Under the pieces are notes generated by a model. The model was not told the DNA's origin. It did not search any database and worked only from the letters and a program-made list of their open reading frames with translations. From NCBI RefSeq assembly GCF_002217985.1, contig NZ_BCMI01000020.1, forward strand, positions 1 to 45,500: 45,500 nt of DNA, given 5' to 3'. This document shows, in pieces, positions 16,742 through 25,441 of this stretch; position 1 is the first letter of the stretch, and every line of letters starts with the position of its first letter. The position numbers were made by a program, and so were the translations under genes. Source of the DNA: Secundilactobacillus pentosiphilus (lineage in GTDB: Bacteria; Bacillota; Bacilli; Lactobacillales; Lactobacillaceae).

Positions 16742-17392
16742 ATGAAAATCGGGATTATTGGCGGTAATGGCAAAACGGGTTCGGCCGTGTACGCAGAAGC
16801 GCAAAAGCGTGGTCACGAGCCGACAGCGATCGTTCGTAATGAAGAACGGGGACGCGAAGCCCTCGGCGATGATGCTCGGCTGTTAGTGAAGGATGCGTTT
16901 GCCCTTACCAAGGCTGATCTGACAGTGTTTGACGTTGTTGTTGATGCGTTTGCGGTACCGATGGGTTCACCAGTAGCTTATTTGCATTTGGACTTGCTGA
17001 CCAAACTCGTTCACGACTTGCGTGATACTAAAACGCGGTTGTTCGTCATTATTGGTGCGGCCAGTTTGAAGCTGCCTGATGGTCAGCGGCTGCTTGACCA
17101 GCTGCTGACGATGCCGGATCATGATCAGTGGATCGGCGTTCCGCTTAACCAAACCTACGAATACGAATTCCTGCAAATGATCGATAACGTTGATTGGGTT
17201 GCCGTTTCACCCTCACGCAACTTTGGCCCTGGCCCAACTAACGGATACGTGATAGGTACCGATCAAGTCATGGTGGACGCAAAGGGCAAGTCCGAGCTGT
17301 CCAACGGCAACATGGCGTTAGCAATCTTAGATGAAATTGAATCGCCTAAACATCAACGCCAGCGGTTTACGGTTCGCAATCAGGAGGGATGA
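16742..17392 (+). CDS. NAD(P)-binding oxidoreductase (atypical SDR)
   Basis: 216 residues from the ATG at 16742 (AGGAAGG eight bases upstream); the ATG at 16739 is equally possible. A Rossmann fold with glycine motif IGIIGGNGKTGSAV at the N-terminus and conserved IIGAASL near the middle, as in the YwnB/NmrA-like NAD(P)H-binding family. These proteins act as reductases or redox sensors; the catalytic Tyr-x-x-x-Lys of classical SDRs is not evident. It is followed after seven bases by an esterase, probably co-transcribed. Confidence 0.85.
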   Translation: MKIGIIGGNGKTGSAVYAEAQKRGHEPTAIVRNEERGREALGDDARLLVKDAFALTKADLTVFDVVVDAFAVPMGSPVAYLHLDLLTKLVHDLRDTKTRLFVIIGAASLKLPDGQRLLDQLLTMPDHDQWIGVPLNQTYEYEFLQMIDNVDWVAVSPSRNFGPGPTNGYVIGTDQVMVDAKGKSELSNGNMALAILDEIESPKHQRQRFTVRNQEG

Positions 17393-17399
17393 TCAGTAG

Positions 17400-18284
17400 A
17401 TGAGTGTGCGCGGTGATTGGCTCTTATTTAAAACGAAACGCAGTCGGCTAAAGCAGCAGGTGGCTACGGGATTCTTGCATCCTAGTCGCCGAACGGATCA
17501 TCTTGATCCCGATAATTTTAAGTACCCTGATCAAGTGAAAATGGTGCCATTGGAAAGGGCGCGGTTAATAACGCTTACCCCTGGGGCAGCGACCCATCAG
17601 CACGTGGTCATTTTTCATGGCGGTGCATATACGGTTCCTGCCACGGACAGTCATCGTCAGTGGATGGAAGAAATTGCTGGTCATATGGGCGCGAAGGCAA
17701 CCATGCTGGACTTCCCGTTGGCACCGGAAAACACAGCTAAAGTGACGGTACCAGCATCCCTAGAGGCCTATGCAGAACTGCGGGCGGAGTATCCGGATGA
17801 CCAGTTTTACTGGCTGGGAGATTCTTCTGGCGCTGGTTTAGCACTGGTCCTCTTACAGCAATTGCGTGCCAAGCAGCGACCAATACCGTCCGCAACATTG
17901 CTGGTGTCACCATGGTCAGACTTAGCCATGCGTGATCCGGAAATTGAGAAGCGCCGTCAGGCTGATCCAGAATTGCCGCTGCAGGCCATGCGTCAGGTAG
18001 CGGCCAATTACGCCGGTAATTTAGTCTTAGATGATCCGTTAGTCAGTCCGCTCAATGGTGATATGAACCATCTAGGCCATATTTCTCTTTGGTACGGCGC
18101 CACCGAGCTGCTGCTCCCAGATCACCGAAAGCTGGCTGATAAGCTGGAACACGCTGATGGTACGCAAGTTGATGTGCATGAAATGAACAATATGCTGCAC
18201 GATTTTCTCATGTGGCCGGATCTGCCCGAAAGCAAGCAAGTCTTTAACACGATTAAAAAATGGCTAAACCAAAACGGCCAGTAA
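17400..18284 (+). CDS. Alpha/beta hydrolase (lipase/esterase, HSL-like)
   Basis: 294 residues. Abhydrolase_3 fold: oxyanion motif FHGGAY (residues 72-77), nucleophile motif GDSSGAG (Ser142 as in GDSAG of the family), acid and His expected in ELLLPDH and MLHDFL near the C-terminus. A cytoplasmic carboxylesterase is the likely activity; lactobacilli carry several such enzymes acting on short acyl esters. AGGAGG lies about 11 bases before the ATG. It follows the NAD(P)-binding gene, and a strong terminator begins at the stop. Confidence 0.87.
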   Translation: MSVRGDWLLFKTKRSRLKQQVATGFLHPSRRTDHLDPDNFKYPDQVKMVPLERARLITLTPGAATHQHVVIFHGGAYTVPATDSHRQWMEEIAGHMGAKATMLDFPLAPENTAKVTVPASLEAYAELRAEYPDDQFYWLGDSSGAGLALVLLQQLRAKQRPIPSATLLVSPWSDLAMRDPEIEKRRQADPELPLQAMRQVAANYAGNLVLDDPLVSPLNGDMNHLGHISLWYGATELLLPDHRKLADKLEHADGTQVDVHEMNNMLHDFLMWPDLPESKQVFNTIKKWLNQNGQ

Positions 18285-18303
18285 TGCTGGCCGTTTTGGT
18301 TTG
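18268..18303 (+). terminator. Rho-independent terminator
   Basis: AAACCAAAACGGCCAG/CTGGCCGTTTTGGTTT; the left arm is the last codons of the esterase and the loop holds the stop. Confidence 0.85.
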
Positions 18304-18397
18304 CGCTGATTGGTTAGCACGCTCCGGCATAATTTGCCCGGATCAGTTAATTTTTAGATGTTCATCAGCGCGTAAAAATGCTATACTCACCGTAACA

Positions 18398-18472
18398 TAC
18401 TGCTAGGGGTGCCCTGTGCTGAGAAATACCCTTTAAACCTGATCTAGTTAGTACTAGCGAAGGGAAGCAATT
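18398..18472 (+). promoter_or_regulatory. TPP riboswitch (THI box) upstream of tenA
   Basis: The aptamer signatures are all present: AGGGGTGCC, GCTGAGAAATACCC, AACCTGATCTAGTTAGTACTAGCG and GAAGGGAAGC. No strong terminator follows. Instead the start region AGGAGATATATCCT just before tenA can fold on its own Shine-Dalgarno, so control may be translational. A likely -10 is TATACT at 18382. Confidence 0.95.
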
Positions 18473-18550
18473 CAATCAAATAATGACGAACTTTCAGAAT
18501 ACGGGAGTTCCTAGCTTCTATGTTGAAAAAAATAAAAGGAGATATATCCT

Positions 18551-19273
18551 ATGACCTTTTCGACAGAACTGATTGAAGCAGGAACGCCCGTTTTGAATCA
18601 CATTATGGCACATCCTTTCGTGAAAGGAATTGGTGATGGAAAGTTATCCAAGCAGGCACTTATGTTCTATGTCACGCAGGATTACAATTACCTCAACGAA
18701 TTCCTGCACTCTGACGCGGTGGCGCTTTTGAAGAGCACGTCGCGGGAAGATATGCAGATCATCAGTCAGCAGATCGATTTTCTTTTAAATAGTGAATCCG
18801 AGGCCCACAAGAACTTTTGCGAGGTAGCCGGCACGTCTTATGCATCGCTGCAGGGACAGCCCATGACCCCTACGACTAAGCTCTACACGAATCATATGCT
18901 GGAAACGCTGAAATCAGGTGATCTGATCGATATCATCGCTGCTATGACACCATGTCCGTGGACGTATGGTGAAATTGGTGATCGGTTAGTTGAACAGGGT
19001 AAAAATACCGCCGATAACGTGTTTACGCCTTGGATCGAATTATATGCGAACGATGATGATGCAGATGAGACGCCGGAGCAGTTTCCGTTTTTCGACATTT
19101 TGGACCGTGAAGCGCCGAAATACAGCCGTGAACGCCTTGATCAAGTTAAGCGCAGTTTCCTTGAAAGCTGTGAGTTTGAGTGGGACTTTTGGGAACAGTC
19201 ATTTTACCAAAAAGATTGGCAATTTCTTCCCGGTGTTGAGCTGCCGGTGAATACGTCTGCCAAGGCTAAATAA
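18551..19273 (+). CDS. tenA: Aminopyrimidine aminohydrolase / thiaminase II
   Basis: 240 residues. Hydrolyses aminomethyl-HMP (from degraded thiamine) to HMP for reuse. All-helical TenA fold; the active-site cysteine is exactly Cys135 in MTPCPWTYGEIG, and the C-terminal FEWDFWEQSF holds the conserved glutamate region. AAAGGAG upstream of the ATG. It is a single gene under a TPP riboswitch, so it is made when thiamine pyrophosphate is low, and it feeds the ThiD step encoded at 29.3 kb. Confidence 0.95.
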   Translation: MTFSTELIEAGTPVLNHIMAHPFVKGIGDGKLSKQALMFYVTQDYNYLNEFLHSDAVALLKSTSREDMQIISQQIDFLLNSESEAHKNFCEVAGTSYASLQGQPMTPTTKLYTNHMLETLKSGDLIDIIAAMTPCPWTYGEIGDRLVEQGKNTADNVFTPWIELYANDDDADETPEQFPFFDILDREAPKYSRERLDQVKRSFLESCEFEWDFWEQSFYQKDWQFLPGVELPVNTSAKAK

Positions 19274-19285
19274 GTTAACGAATGA

Positions 19286-19326
19286 AACGGCACGCTCCCA
19301 GATAAAATCGGGACCGTGCCGTTTGC
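19286..19326 (+). terminator. Rho-independent terminator of tenA
   Basis: AAACGGCACG/CGTGCCGTTT with an inner TCCC/GGGA pair, 13 bases after the tenA stop. Confidence 0.75.
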
Positions 19327-19379
19327 TGTATTAAAAAAGCCCTCTTTTCAGAAGGGGGCGAGGTAACACAACGTTCATT

Positions 19380-20120
19380 TTACCGACGATCACGTTTCGC
19401 TACCTTTTGGCTGCGGGCAATCAAGTCAGCGAAGAGGGCCTTGGATTCGACATGGTGTTTGTACATGTTCTCGGGGTGCCACTGCACCGCTAGAATTTGA
19501 TCGTTTTCGATGGACTCGCAGGCTTCGATAACACCGTCGTCGGCACGGGCGGTGACCTTTAAGCTGTCAGCCAGTTTGTTAACGGCTTGGTGGTGCCGGG
19601 AGTTAACGTACGGCCGGGCACCCGTGATTTTGAAGAGGCGGCTGCTGGGATCAACGGAGATGTGATGGGAAGGCATATTGCCGGCAGCTTCCTGATTATG
19701 TTTTAAAGTAATCTCCGGATTTTCTGAGAGATCTTGATAGACGGTACCGCCAAGACCGGTATTGATCAGCTGCAGCCCCCGGCAGATGCCTAAAATCGCT
19801 TTTCCTTTAGCGATGGCCTGTTTAAGCAGCTCGATTTCAAATAAATCGCGTTTCCGGTAGGTGACTCCGAGTTTTTCGTGAGGTTCTTCACCGTAAAAGG
19901 TGGGATCGACGTCGGCGCCGCCAAGAAACGCGACACCGTCAAACAGATCCATGTAATCGGTAACGTCTTCTGGGTCCACACTGGGGAAAATAATGGGGAC
20001 ACCGCCGGCTTTAACAACGGCCTCAATGGCTGGACGGGGTGCGAAGGCGGCGTTACGTTCGTTAATAATGTTAGTTGCTTCAGCTAAGGTATCAGCTGGC
20101 AGTGCGATTCGCGGGCGCAA
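19380..20120 (-). CDS. Class I glutamine amidotransferase-like hydrolase (PuuD/peptidase C26)
   Basis: 246 residues from a TTG start (GGGAGG eight bases upstream). Gamma-glutamyl hydrolase type: nucleophile Cys113 in GICRGLQLIN, and His/Glu of the triad in VQWHPENM. The family cleaves gamma-glutamyl bonds such as gamma-glutamyl-GABA. The partner genes of putrescine catabolism are absent, so the substrate is open. A paralogue lies at 30858 on the other strand, also next to a thiamine locus. Confidence 0.88.
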   Translation of the reverse strand: MRPRIALPADTLAEATNIINERNAAFAPRPAIEAVVKAGGVPIIFPSVDPEDVTDYMDLFDGVAFLGGADVDPTFYGEEPHEKLGVTYRKRDLFEIELLKQAIAKGKAILGICRGLQLINTGLGGTVYQDLSENPEITLKHNQEAAGNMPSHHISVDPSSRLFKITGARPYVNSRHHQAVNKLADSLKVTARADDGVIEACESIENDQILAVQWHPENMYKHHVESKALFADLIARSQKVAKRDRR

Positions 20121-20276
20121 GGCGATTCCTCCCTTTCTTTAAATTCTGATTTTTCAGGTGGCTAACTTGTTTCCAATTTTACCATACAATCAGCAACCCT
20201 CTGTTAAAACATTTAACATTCCTCTGAAATAGCGTTACATTAGTTATGTAACTAAAATTAAACGAGGTAAATGATG

Positions 20277-20534
20277 ATGGCAATGACAGAACGACAAATG
20301 ATTCAAGAAATTTTGAATACGGTAGATGTAATCTACGCATTTGAAGATGTTGATGAAGACGCTAAAGAATACACCCTGCTGATTACGCAACAGGATAACG
20401 ACACGCGTGACATCAAGAAAGTCAATGAAGAGATCAAAAAATACTTCCAAGAAGCTGACTTCAACTATAAAGAAGAAATCAACCCAACGAACACTGATAA
20501 AAAGGCTGATCTCCGTGTTGTGATCAAACGTTAA
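20277..20534 (+). CDS. Small acidic protein of unknown function
   Basis: 85 residues from the third of three clustered ATGs (20277), which best fits the GAGGT eight bases upstream. Soluble and strongly charged (many D, E, K), with a predicted alternation of helices and strands (MIQEILNTVDVIYAFEDVDEDAKEYTLLITQQ, then VNEEIKKYFQEADFNYKEE). It has its own terminator. I do not recognise a named family. It is clearly a real gene by codon pattern and signals. Confidence 0.75.
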   Translation: MAMTERQMIQEILNTVDVIYAFEDVDEDAKEYTLLITQQDNDTRDIKKVNEEIKKYFQEADFNYKEEINPTNTDKKADLRVVIKR

Positions 20535-20556
20535 AAATAGTCAATTTTAAAGTTGA

Positions 20557-20602
20557 TAAAGCTTCGTACGGCATCGTTTTAGCCGTGCGAAGCTTTATTT
20601 TG
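20557..20602 (+). terminator. Rho-independent terminator
   Basis: ATAAAGCTTCGTACGG/CCGTGCGAAGCTTTAT followed by TTTTG. Confidence 0.85.
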
Positions 20603-20670
20603 TCCCGGTTAGCGGTTAACTGAGAAAGGGATGTTTTAATTAAGAATTATCTGAGATTGTGTGATAACTG

Positions 20671-20700
20671 ATGACATTAACTTTGTGAATGTGATACAGT
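20671..20700 (+). promoter_or_regulatory. Promoter of the glycerol kinase homologue
   Basis: ATGACA (20671-20676), 18 bases, extended -10 TGTGATACAGT ending at 20700. Confidence 0.45.
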
Positions 20701-20711
20701 AAAAATAGTTT

Positions 20712-20725
20712 TGAAACCGTTTACT
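20712..20725 (+). promoter_or_regulatory. cre site (CcpA operator)
   Basis: TGAAACCGTTTACT matches TGWAANCGNTNWCA at 13 of 14 positions. It lies just after the likely -10, where CcpA binding would repress the kinase gene on glucose. Confidence 0.75.
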
Positions 20726-20754
20726 TATCACAAAGTTGGAGGTAGTGAATCGTT

Positions 20755-22269
20755 ATGGCAATGAAGCAGCCGGAACATTATATACTTGCAATCGATCAGG
20801 GGACTTCTGTGACCCGGGCCATGTTGTTTGACCATTCAGGTCGTAAAGTGATTGAAAGCGAAAAGTCGTTTCCGCAATACTATCCGCACAATGGCTGGGT
20901 TGAAGTCGATGCTAATGAAATTTGGAATTCGGTTCAGTCAGTGATCGCCAGCGCGCTAATCGATGCGGGGGTTCATCCCGAATACATTGACGGTATTGGG
21001 ATCTCAAGTCAACGTGAAACTACGGTTATTTGGGATAAAGCAACTGGTCAGCCGATTTATCATGCCATTGGCTGGCTATCAAAGCAGACGGCACCGATCG
21101 CCAAACAGATGGTGACGGATGGGTACTCCGAATTCATTCATGAACATACCGGTTTAGTGATCGATTCATACTTCTCGGCTACCAAGGTGCGCTGGTTACT
21201 AGACCATGTATCGGGTGCGCAAGAACGTGCTGAAAGGGGCGAATTACTCATGGGCACCATTGATAGCTGGCTGGTCTGGAAGCTGTCGGATGGGCAGCTG
21301 CACATTACCGACTATACCAACGCCAGCCGAACGATGATGTTTAACATTCATGATTTAAAGTGGGACGACGAGATCCTGAAAATGATGAATATTCCGAAGC
21401 AAATGCTGCCGGAAATCCGTTCGTGCTCCGAAGTTTATGGGACGACTAAAAACTATCAGTTTTACGGCGTTGAAGTGCCAATTTGCGGTCTAGTCGGTGA
21501 CCAGCAGGCCGCTTTGATCGGGCAAATGGCCTTCAAACCCGGGGAAGTCAAGAACACGTATGGTGACGGGGCCTTCATCATGATGAATACCGGTGATCAG
21601 CCGCAGCTGTCCGACCATAAGCTGTTGACGACCATTGCTTATGATTTAGATGGTAAATTAACTTATGCGCTTGAAGGATCGATTTTCGTGGCGGGAACCG
21701 CGCTGAACTGGTTGCAGGAAACTATGAAGATCATTGATAACGTGCCGCAATCCAGGCAGGTTGCCATGGAATCCACCAATGATGATGAAGTCTATGTTGT
21801 TCCTGCCTTTAACGGGTTGGGCGCACCCTACTGGGATCAGGATGCTCGCGGTGCGGTCTTCGGCCTGACTCGCGGGACTAACCGGAGCGATTTTGTAAAA
21901 GCCACGTTACAATCCATTGCTTATCAGACGCGTGACATTATTGAGACGATGCGTCAAGATACTGAAATGCCGGTAGTGGAAATTTTAGCCGATGGCGGGG
22001 CGTCACGTAACCGTTATTTGATGCAGTTTCAAGCCGATATTTTGAACTTGCCGATCGTTCGTTCCAGTGATGAAGAAACCACTGCGCTGGGAGCTGCCAT
22101 TTGTGCCGGCTTAGCAGTGGGTTATTGGAAAGACCTGGATGAAGTCAGCAAAATCCACGCCGCTGGCAGAACCTTCAAGCCGCAAATGACGGCGGACCGG
22201 CGCGCGCGTTTATATGACGGCTGGAAGATTGCTATTCAGGCTACCAGGGCGTTTAAGCCACAGCATTAA
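20755..22269 (+). CDS. Glycerol kinase homologue (divergent FGGY kinase)
   Basis: 504 residues aligning end to end with GlpK by eye ([55 protein letters not shown]). Substrate-site residues look kept: Arg87-Glu88, Trp107, Tyr139 and catalytic Asp249. Three features differ from typical GlpK. The first phosphate loop reads DQGTSVTRA instead of DQGTTSSRA. The ATP-contacting Thr of YGTG is Asp271 (YGDG). The HPr-phosphorylated His of the Gram-positive YHFYG loop is Gln235 (YQFYG). There is no glpO or glpF neighbour. It may be a kinase for glycerol or a related polyol, or a non-standard paralogue. A cre site upstream indicates catabolite repression. Confidence 0.85.
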   Translation: MAMKQPEHYILAIDQGTSVTRAMLFDHSGRKVIESEKSFPQYYPHNGWVEVDANEIWNSVQSVIASALIDAGVHPEYIDGIGISSQRETTVIWDKATGQPIYHAIGWLSKQTAPIAKQMVTDGYSEFIHEHTGLVIDSYFSATKVRWLLDHVSGAQERAERGELLMGTIDSWLVWKLSDGQLHITDYTNASRTMMFNIHDLKWDDEILKMMNIPKQMLPEIRSCSEVYGTTKNYQFYGVEVPICGLVGDQQAALIGQMAFKPGEVKNTYGDGAFIMMNTGDQPQLSDHKLLTTIAYDLDGKLTYALEGSIFVAGTALNWLQETMKIIDNVPQSRQVAMESTNDDEVYVVPAFNGLGAPYWDQDARGAVFGLTRGTNRSDFVKATLQSIAYQTRDIIETMRQDTEMPVVEILADGGASRNRYLMQFQADILNLPIVRSSDEETTALGAAICAGLAVGYWKDLDEVSKIHAAGRTFKPQMTADRRARLYDGWKIAIQATRAFKPQH

Positions 22270-22276
22270 GTAAAAG

Positions 22277-22382
22277 ACCGTAACATAACTCGGTAGATTT
22301 CAGAATTTAACACCAAAAACGTCATTCCGATTTTTTATCGGGATGACGTTTTTGGGTGTTATATGGCCGGAACCTGAGTTGT
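22277..22382 (+). repeat. CGGTAGAT-family hairpin repeat, copy 2
   Basis: The left arm AACTCGGTAGATTTCAGAA..TAACACC pairs with the right arm GGTGTTA..TGGCC..GAGTT. The inner stem AAAAACGTCATTCC/GGGATGACGTTTTT is unrelated to that of the copy at 4000. The inner stem plus T-run could terminate the kinase transcript. Confidence 0.65.
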
Positions 22383-22490
22383 GGAATAGGTTAAGACTAT
22401 ATTTAAGTAATGAACTAAAGCCAATTTTAAAATGTGTTTTAGTTAAGAGATTAAATTAAATCCTTGTCGATATCGACTTATGTCACATGG

Positions 22491-22712
22491 TCACATGTCC
22501 TTTTCGTTATCCGATTGATAGTGCAATAAGTCGCCAGGCTGACAATTCAGAGCGTGACAGATCTTCTCCAGCGTGGAAAAGCGAATTGCTTTGGCCTTGC
22601 CAGTTTTAAGGATTGACAGATTGGCAATTGTCATGTTCACAGTTGCCGATAGCTGCGTCAAAGTCATGTGGCGTTTTACTAATAGGTCGTCTAATGTGAT
22701 TTCAATCATCAT
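22491..22712 (-). CDS. YozG-type Cro/CI helix-turn-helix regulator
   Basis: 73 residues, essentially only an HTH_26/Xre domain: LDDLLVKRHMTLTQLSATVNMTIANLSILKTGKAKAIRFSTLEKICHALNCQPGDLLHY. The recognition helix is around TIANLSILKTG. It is always small in this family and typically encoded with a DUF2975 membrane protein, as here (eight bases downstream of it). It probably regulates its own operon; what the pair senses is unknown. Confidence 0.92.
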   Translation of the reverse strand: MMIEITLDDLLVKRHMTLTQLSATVNMTIANLSILKTGKAKAIRFSTLEKICHALNCQPGDLLHYQSDNEKDM

Positions 22713-22720
22713 TTGTGCTC

Positions 22721-23203
22721 CTAAATCGTTAGATCGTTTTCGTTTTTAATTCGTAAGGCTGCATCCCAAAGACGGGCTAAAATAGCTATAAAGACGGTTA
22801 AAATAAGCGGGATAGTAGCAATACCTAAGCCAATCAGCATCATACCGGGTGCATCGTCCATCTGGGCGATTGTATAGATGAAGGGCAGCCACAGCCAAAT
22901 CCCCGTTGTAACCAGTACTAGTGCCCATTTAACACGGGTTAGAGACATTACTGCGTGAGTGCTGAAGGCCTGATTGTGGTCGATGATTTGTAACAGCTGC
23001 TCGGCAAAAAAGGCAGCTGCTAAACAGCCAATGATTGCCAGATAAATGCCAACTGCCAAGATGACAATGATCATCGTCAAGCCATGGGGTGCTTGTTCAA
23101 ACATTTCGTGGAGCATAATAGGAAACGGAATAAGGCCCGCCGCAATTGCTAATAATGCCAAACCGCCGATCAAGATTCGTAAAAACCAGGTTCCTTTTCG
23201 CAT
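22721..23203 (-). CDS. DUF2975 membrane protein
   Basis: 160 residues with four predicted membrane segments (about 10-30, 42-65, 93-113, 125-147), the layout of DUF2975. It precedes the YozG-type regulator in the same operon. GGAGGC before the ATG. The molecular function is not known; the conserved pairing suggests a membrane partner or sensor for the regulator. Confidence 0.88.
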   Translation of the reverse strand: MRKGTWFLRILIGGLALLAIAAGLIPFPIMLHEMFEQAPHGLTMIIVILAVGIYLAIIGCLAAAFFAEQLLQIIDHNQAFSTHAVMSLTRVKWALVLVTTGIWLWLPFIYTIAQMDDAPGMMLIGLGIATIPLILTVFIAILARLWDAALRIKNENDLTI

Positions 23204-23305
23204 GGGAATGCCTCCATTTAGTCTTTATTTGGACTAGTATAGCAGATGGCCTTATCGATAAACGATAAAATTTTAATAAGCTTTCGGTTCAATACTGGAA
23301 CCAAA

Positions 23306-23346
23306 AATAAGCATCAAGCAAATGAGTTTGCTTGATGCTTATTTTG
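23306..23346 (-). terminator. Rho-independent terminator
   Basis: AATAAGCATCAAGCAAA/TTTGCTTGATGCTTATT directly after the stop of the minus-strand gene at 23348, with a T-run on that strand. Confidence 0.85.
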
Positions 23347-23347
23347 T

Positions 23348-23791
23348 TTATTTCTTTTTGGGTTTAGGTAAATAGCCGCTTTTTTCCAGCAGATCCTTTG
23401 ATCGCTGAGTAGCAGGTTTAAAGCCACGGTTGAACAAGTGACGGAAGTACATCAGGTTGTACAGGTAACCCCAAACAAAGCTTAGCGCAAACTGAAGGAT
23501 GCTGGTAGCAAAATTGAATGTTTGAAACGAAGTAAAGTGAATGGAGTAGAGTCCCAAAACGATACCAAGGTTAACACCGATCATGCATAAGAAATTGTAC
23601 CAATCTCCCCGAAAAATGGGCACGAGAAATGAGAAGAGAAAGGTGGTGTAGGAGAAACCAACCTTACCGATTCTGATATCACCGTTATCTTCTTTGACAA
23701 CGGTGGCATAGTTAGGCGGTACTGGCAGACCGTTTGGCCCCTCATTATTATCGTTATCGCCATTTCCGCCGTTTCCAAATGGATTTTGCAT
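23348..23791 (-). CDS. DUF2628-like membrane protein
   Basis: 147 residues. A Gly/Asn/Asp-rich N-terminus (MQNPFGNGGNGDNDNNEG) precedes two or three membrane segments with the motif FSYTTFLFSFLVPIFRGDWYNF, typical of DUF2628-like proteins. The tail is basic (PKPKKK). The function is unknown. AGAGGG upstream of the ATG. It is a single-gene unit. Confidence 0.72.
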   Translation of the reverse strand: MQNPFGNGGNGDNDNNEGPNGLPVPPNYATVVKEDNGDIRIGKVGFSYTTFLFSFLVPIFRGDWYNFLCMIGVNLGIVLGLYSIHFTSFQTFNFATSILQFALSFVWGYLYNLMYFRHLFNRGFKPATQRSKDLLEKSGYLPKPKKK

Positions 23792-23887
23792 TTAAACCCT
23801 CTTTTCTACACTGGATCTTTTAAAAGTCAAAATTGGTCAAACTACTTATTCCATTATAATAAGCCTAAATGTGCTTTTTGGCTACCA

Positions 23888-25327
23888 CTACGCCCGGGTA
23901 AATTTCACCACGGCTTCGCAACGAGCGGTTTGCGGCATCATGTCTACGGATTGAATGTAGTCGACGTGATACTGCTTGGTGAGTTTCACAAGATCGCGTG
24001 CCAGCGTGGATGGGTTGCAGGAAATGTAGACAAATTTTTTCGGCTTAGCACTTAAAATGGCGTTGATCAAACCGTCATCTAATCCGGTTCGCGGCGGGTC
24101 CACAATCAAAGCGTCCGGAGTGAAGCCTTCATTGAGCCATTTGGGAATGATTGTTTCAGCAGTTCCCGTTTCATAGCGGACGTTGTCGATACCGTTGATC
24201 CGGGCGTTTTCGTTGGCGTCGTCCACGGCGTCAGCAATCACGTCCATTCCGCGGACTTCTTTAGCCGCGTGGGCAATGGACAAGCCGATCGTACCGACGC
24301 CGGAGTAGGCATCGATGACGGTTTCGTTGTCGGATAAAGCCAGTGCTTTCAGGGCTTCGTCATACAAACGAACGGTCTGATAGGGGTTTAGTTGCAAGAA
24401 CGCCCGGGCGGATAAATTAAACTGCAGTCCGTTGAGTACCTCTCGAATCTGCGGCTTACCTGCTAGCAGTTTCGTTTTTTCGCCCCAAATCAGTGAGGTT
24501 TTATCGTTATTGATGTTTTGCATAATGGAAACGACTTCGGGAAACTTCGTCAGCAGCTGGTCGACCATTTCGGCTTCCTGCGGGAAGGGTGCCTTAGCGG
24601 TGACGAAAACGACCTGAACTTCACCGGTGCCTTCAGCTACTCGGACGACAACTGTTCTCACCAGGCCGGTACCCGTTTTTTCATCGTAGGTGCTGACGTC
24701 TAGCGCTTCCATTAAGTCGACAACGCCACGCATGACGCGCATGGTAGCCGGCATTTGAACGGAACAGGTCTTGAGATCAACTAAGTCATGGCTTCGTTCG
24801 CGATAAAGGCCGGCGATCACGTGGCCGTCAGCGTCCCGCCGAACTTGGAACTGCGCCTTGTTGCGGTATGCGTACGGATTGTCCATACCAATCGTGGGCT
24901 TTAACTGGAAGTTACGGTAGCCCTTTGGCTGGAACTTTTCCAGCGACTGCAGGACCACATCGCGTTTGAAGGCCAATTGTGCCGGGTAAGCGAGGTGTTC
25001 CAGTTCAAAGCCGCCGACTTCACCGGCGTAATCATCACGAGGTTTAACCCGATCTGAACTAGGTGCTTTGAGCCGGTGAACTTTAGCAGTCAAAAATGAC
25101 GGTTTGATCCCGGTCACTTCGGCTACGATTACTTCGTTTGGTAAGGCACCTTTTACGAAGACTAACTTGCGTTTAAAGTAGCCAATGCCTTCACCATTGA
25201 TGCCTAGACGTTTAATGGTCAGCGGAAACCGTTGGCCTAAAGTGACTTGTACGCCAGTTTGCTGGTGCGGTCGGGGCCGGTGCTGATTTGAATTGTGATA
25301 ACGATGTTGCGGTTGATTTGATTTCAA
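23888..25327 (-). CDS. rlmD: 23S rRNA (uracil-C5)-methyltransferase RlmD/RlmCD type
   Basis: 479 residues from a TTG start. An N-terminal basic, His/Gln-rich tail (residues 1-25), a TRAM RNA-binding domain (about 27-85: LTIKRLGINGEGIGYFKRKLVFVKGALPNE), then a SAM-dependent class I methyltransferase with DAYSGVGTIGLSIA, DPPRTGLDD and the catalytic YISCNPSTLARD. It methylates U1939 and, in Gram-positives, also U747. The usual iron-sulfur segment (C..CGGCQLQH) reads EVGGFELEHLAY with no cysteines, so this copy should lack the cluster. Single gene. Confidence 0.9.
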   Translation of the reverse strand: MKSNQPQHRYHNSNQHRPRPHQQTGVQVTLGQRFPLTIKRLGINGEGIGYFKRKLVFVKGALPNEVIVAEVTGIKPSFLTAKVHRLKAPSSDRVKPRDDYAGEVGGFELEHLAYPAQLAFKRDVVLQSLEKFQPKGYRNFQLKPTIGMDNPYAYRNKAQFQVRRDADGHVIAGLYRERSHDLVDLKTCSVQMPATMRVMRGVVDLMEALDVSTYDEKTGTGLVRTVVVRVAEGTGEVQVVFVTAKAPFPQEAEMVDQLLTKFPEVVSIMQNINNDKTSLIWGEKTKLLAGKPQIREVLNGLQFNLSARAFLQLNPYQTVRLYDEALKALALSDNETVIDAYSGVGTIGLSIAHAAKEVRGMDVIADAVDDANENARINGIDNVRYETGTAETIIPKWLNEGFTPDALIVDPPRTGLDDGLINAILSAKPKKFVYISCNPSTLARDLVKLTKQYHVDYIQSVDMMPQTARCEAVVKFTRA

Positions 25328-25389
25328 TGATTTTTATCCTATCTATATAGTGTCTAGTAATCTCTCACGTCTTCCGTATTGTAGCGTAA

Positions 25390-25421
25390 AAGAGCGGTCC
25401 AGCACAAGCTGAACCGCTCCT
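25390..25421 (-). terminator. Rho-independent terminator of galM
   Basis: On the minus strand, GAGCGGTTCAGC/GCTGGACCGCTC followed by TTTTAC, 20 bases after the galM stop. Confidence 0.8.
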
Positions 25422-25441
25422 TTCATTACCGAAAAATAAGA

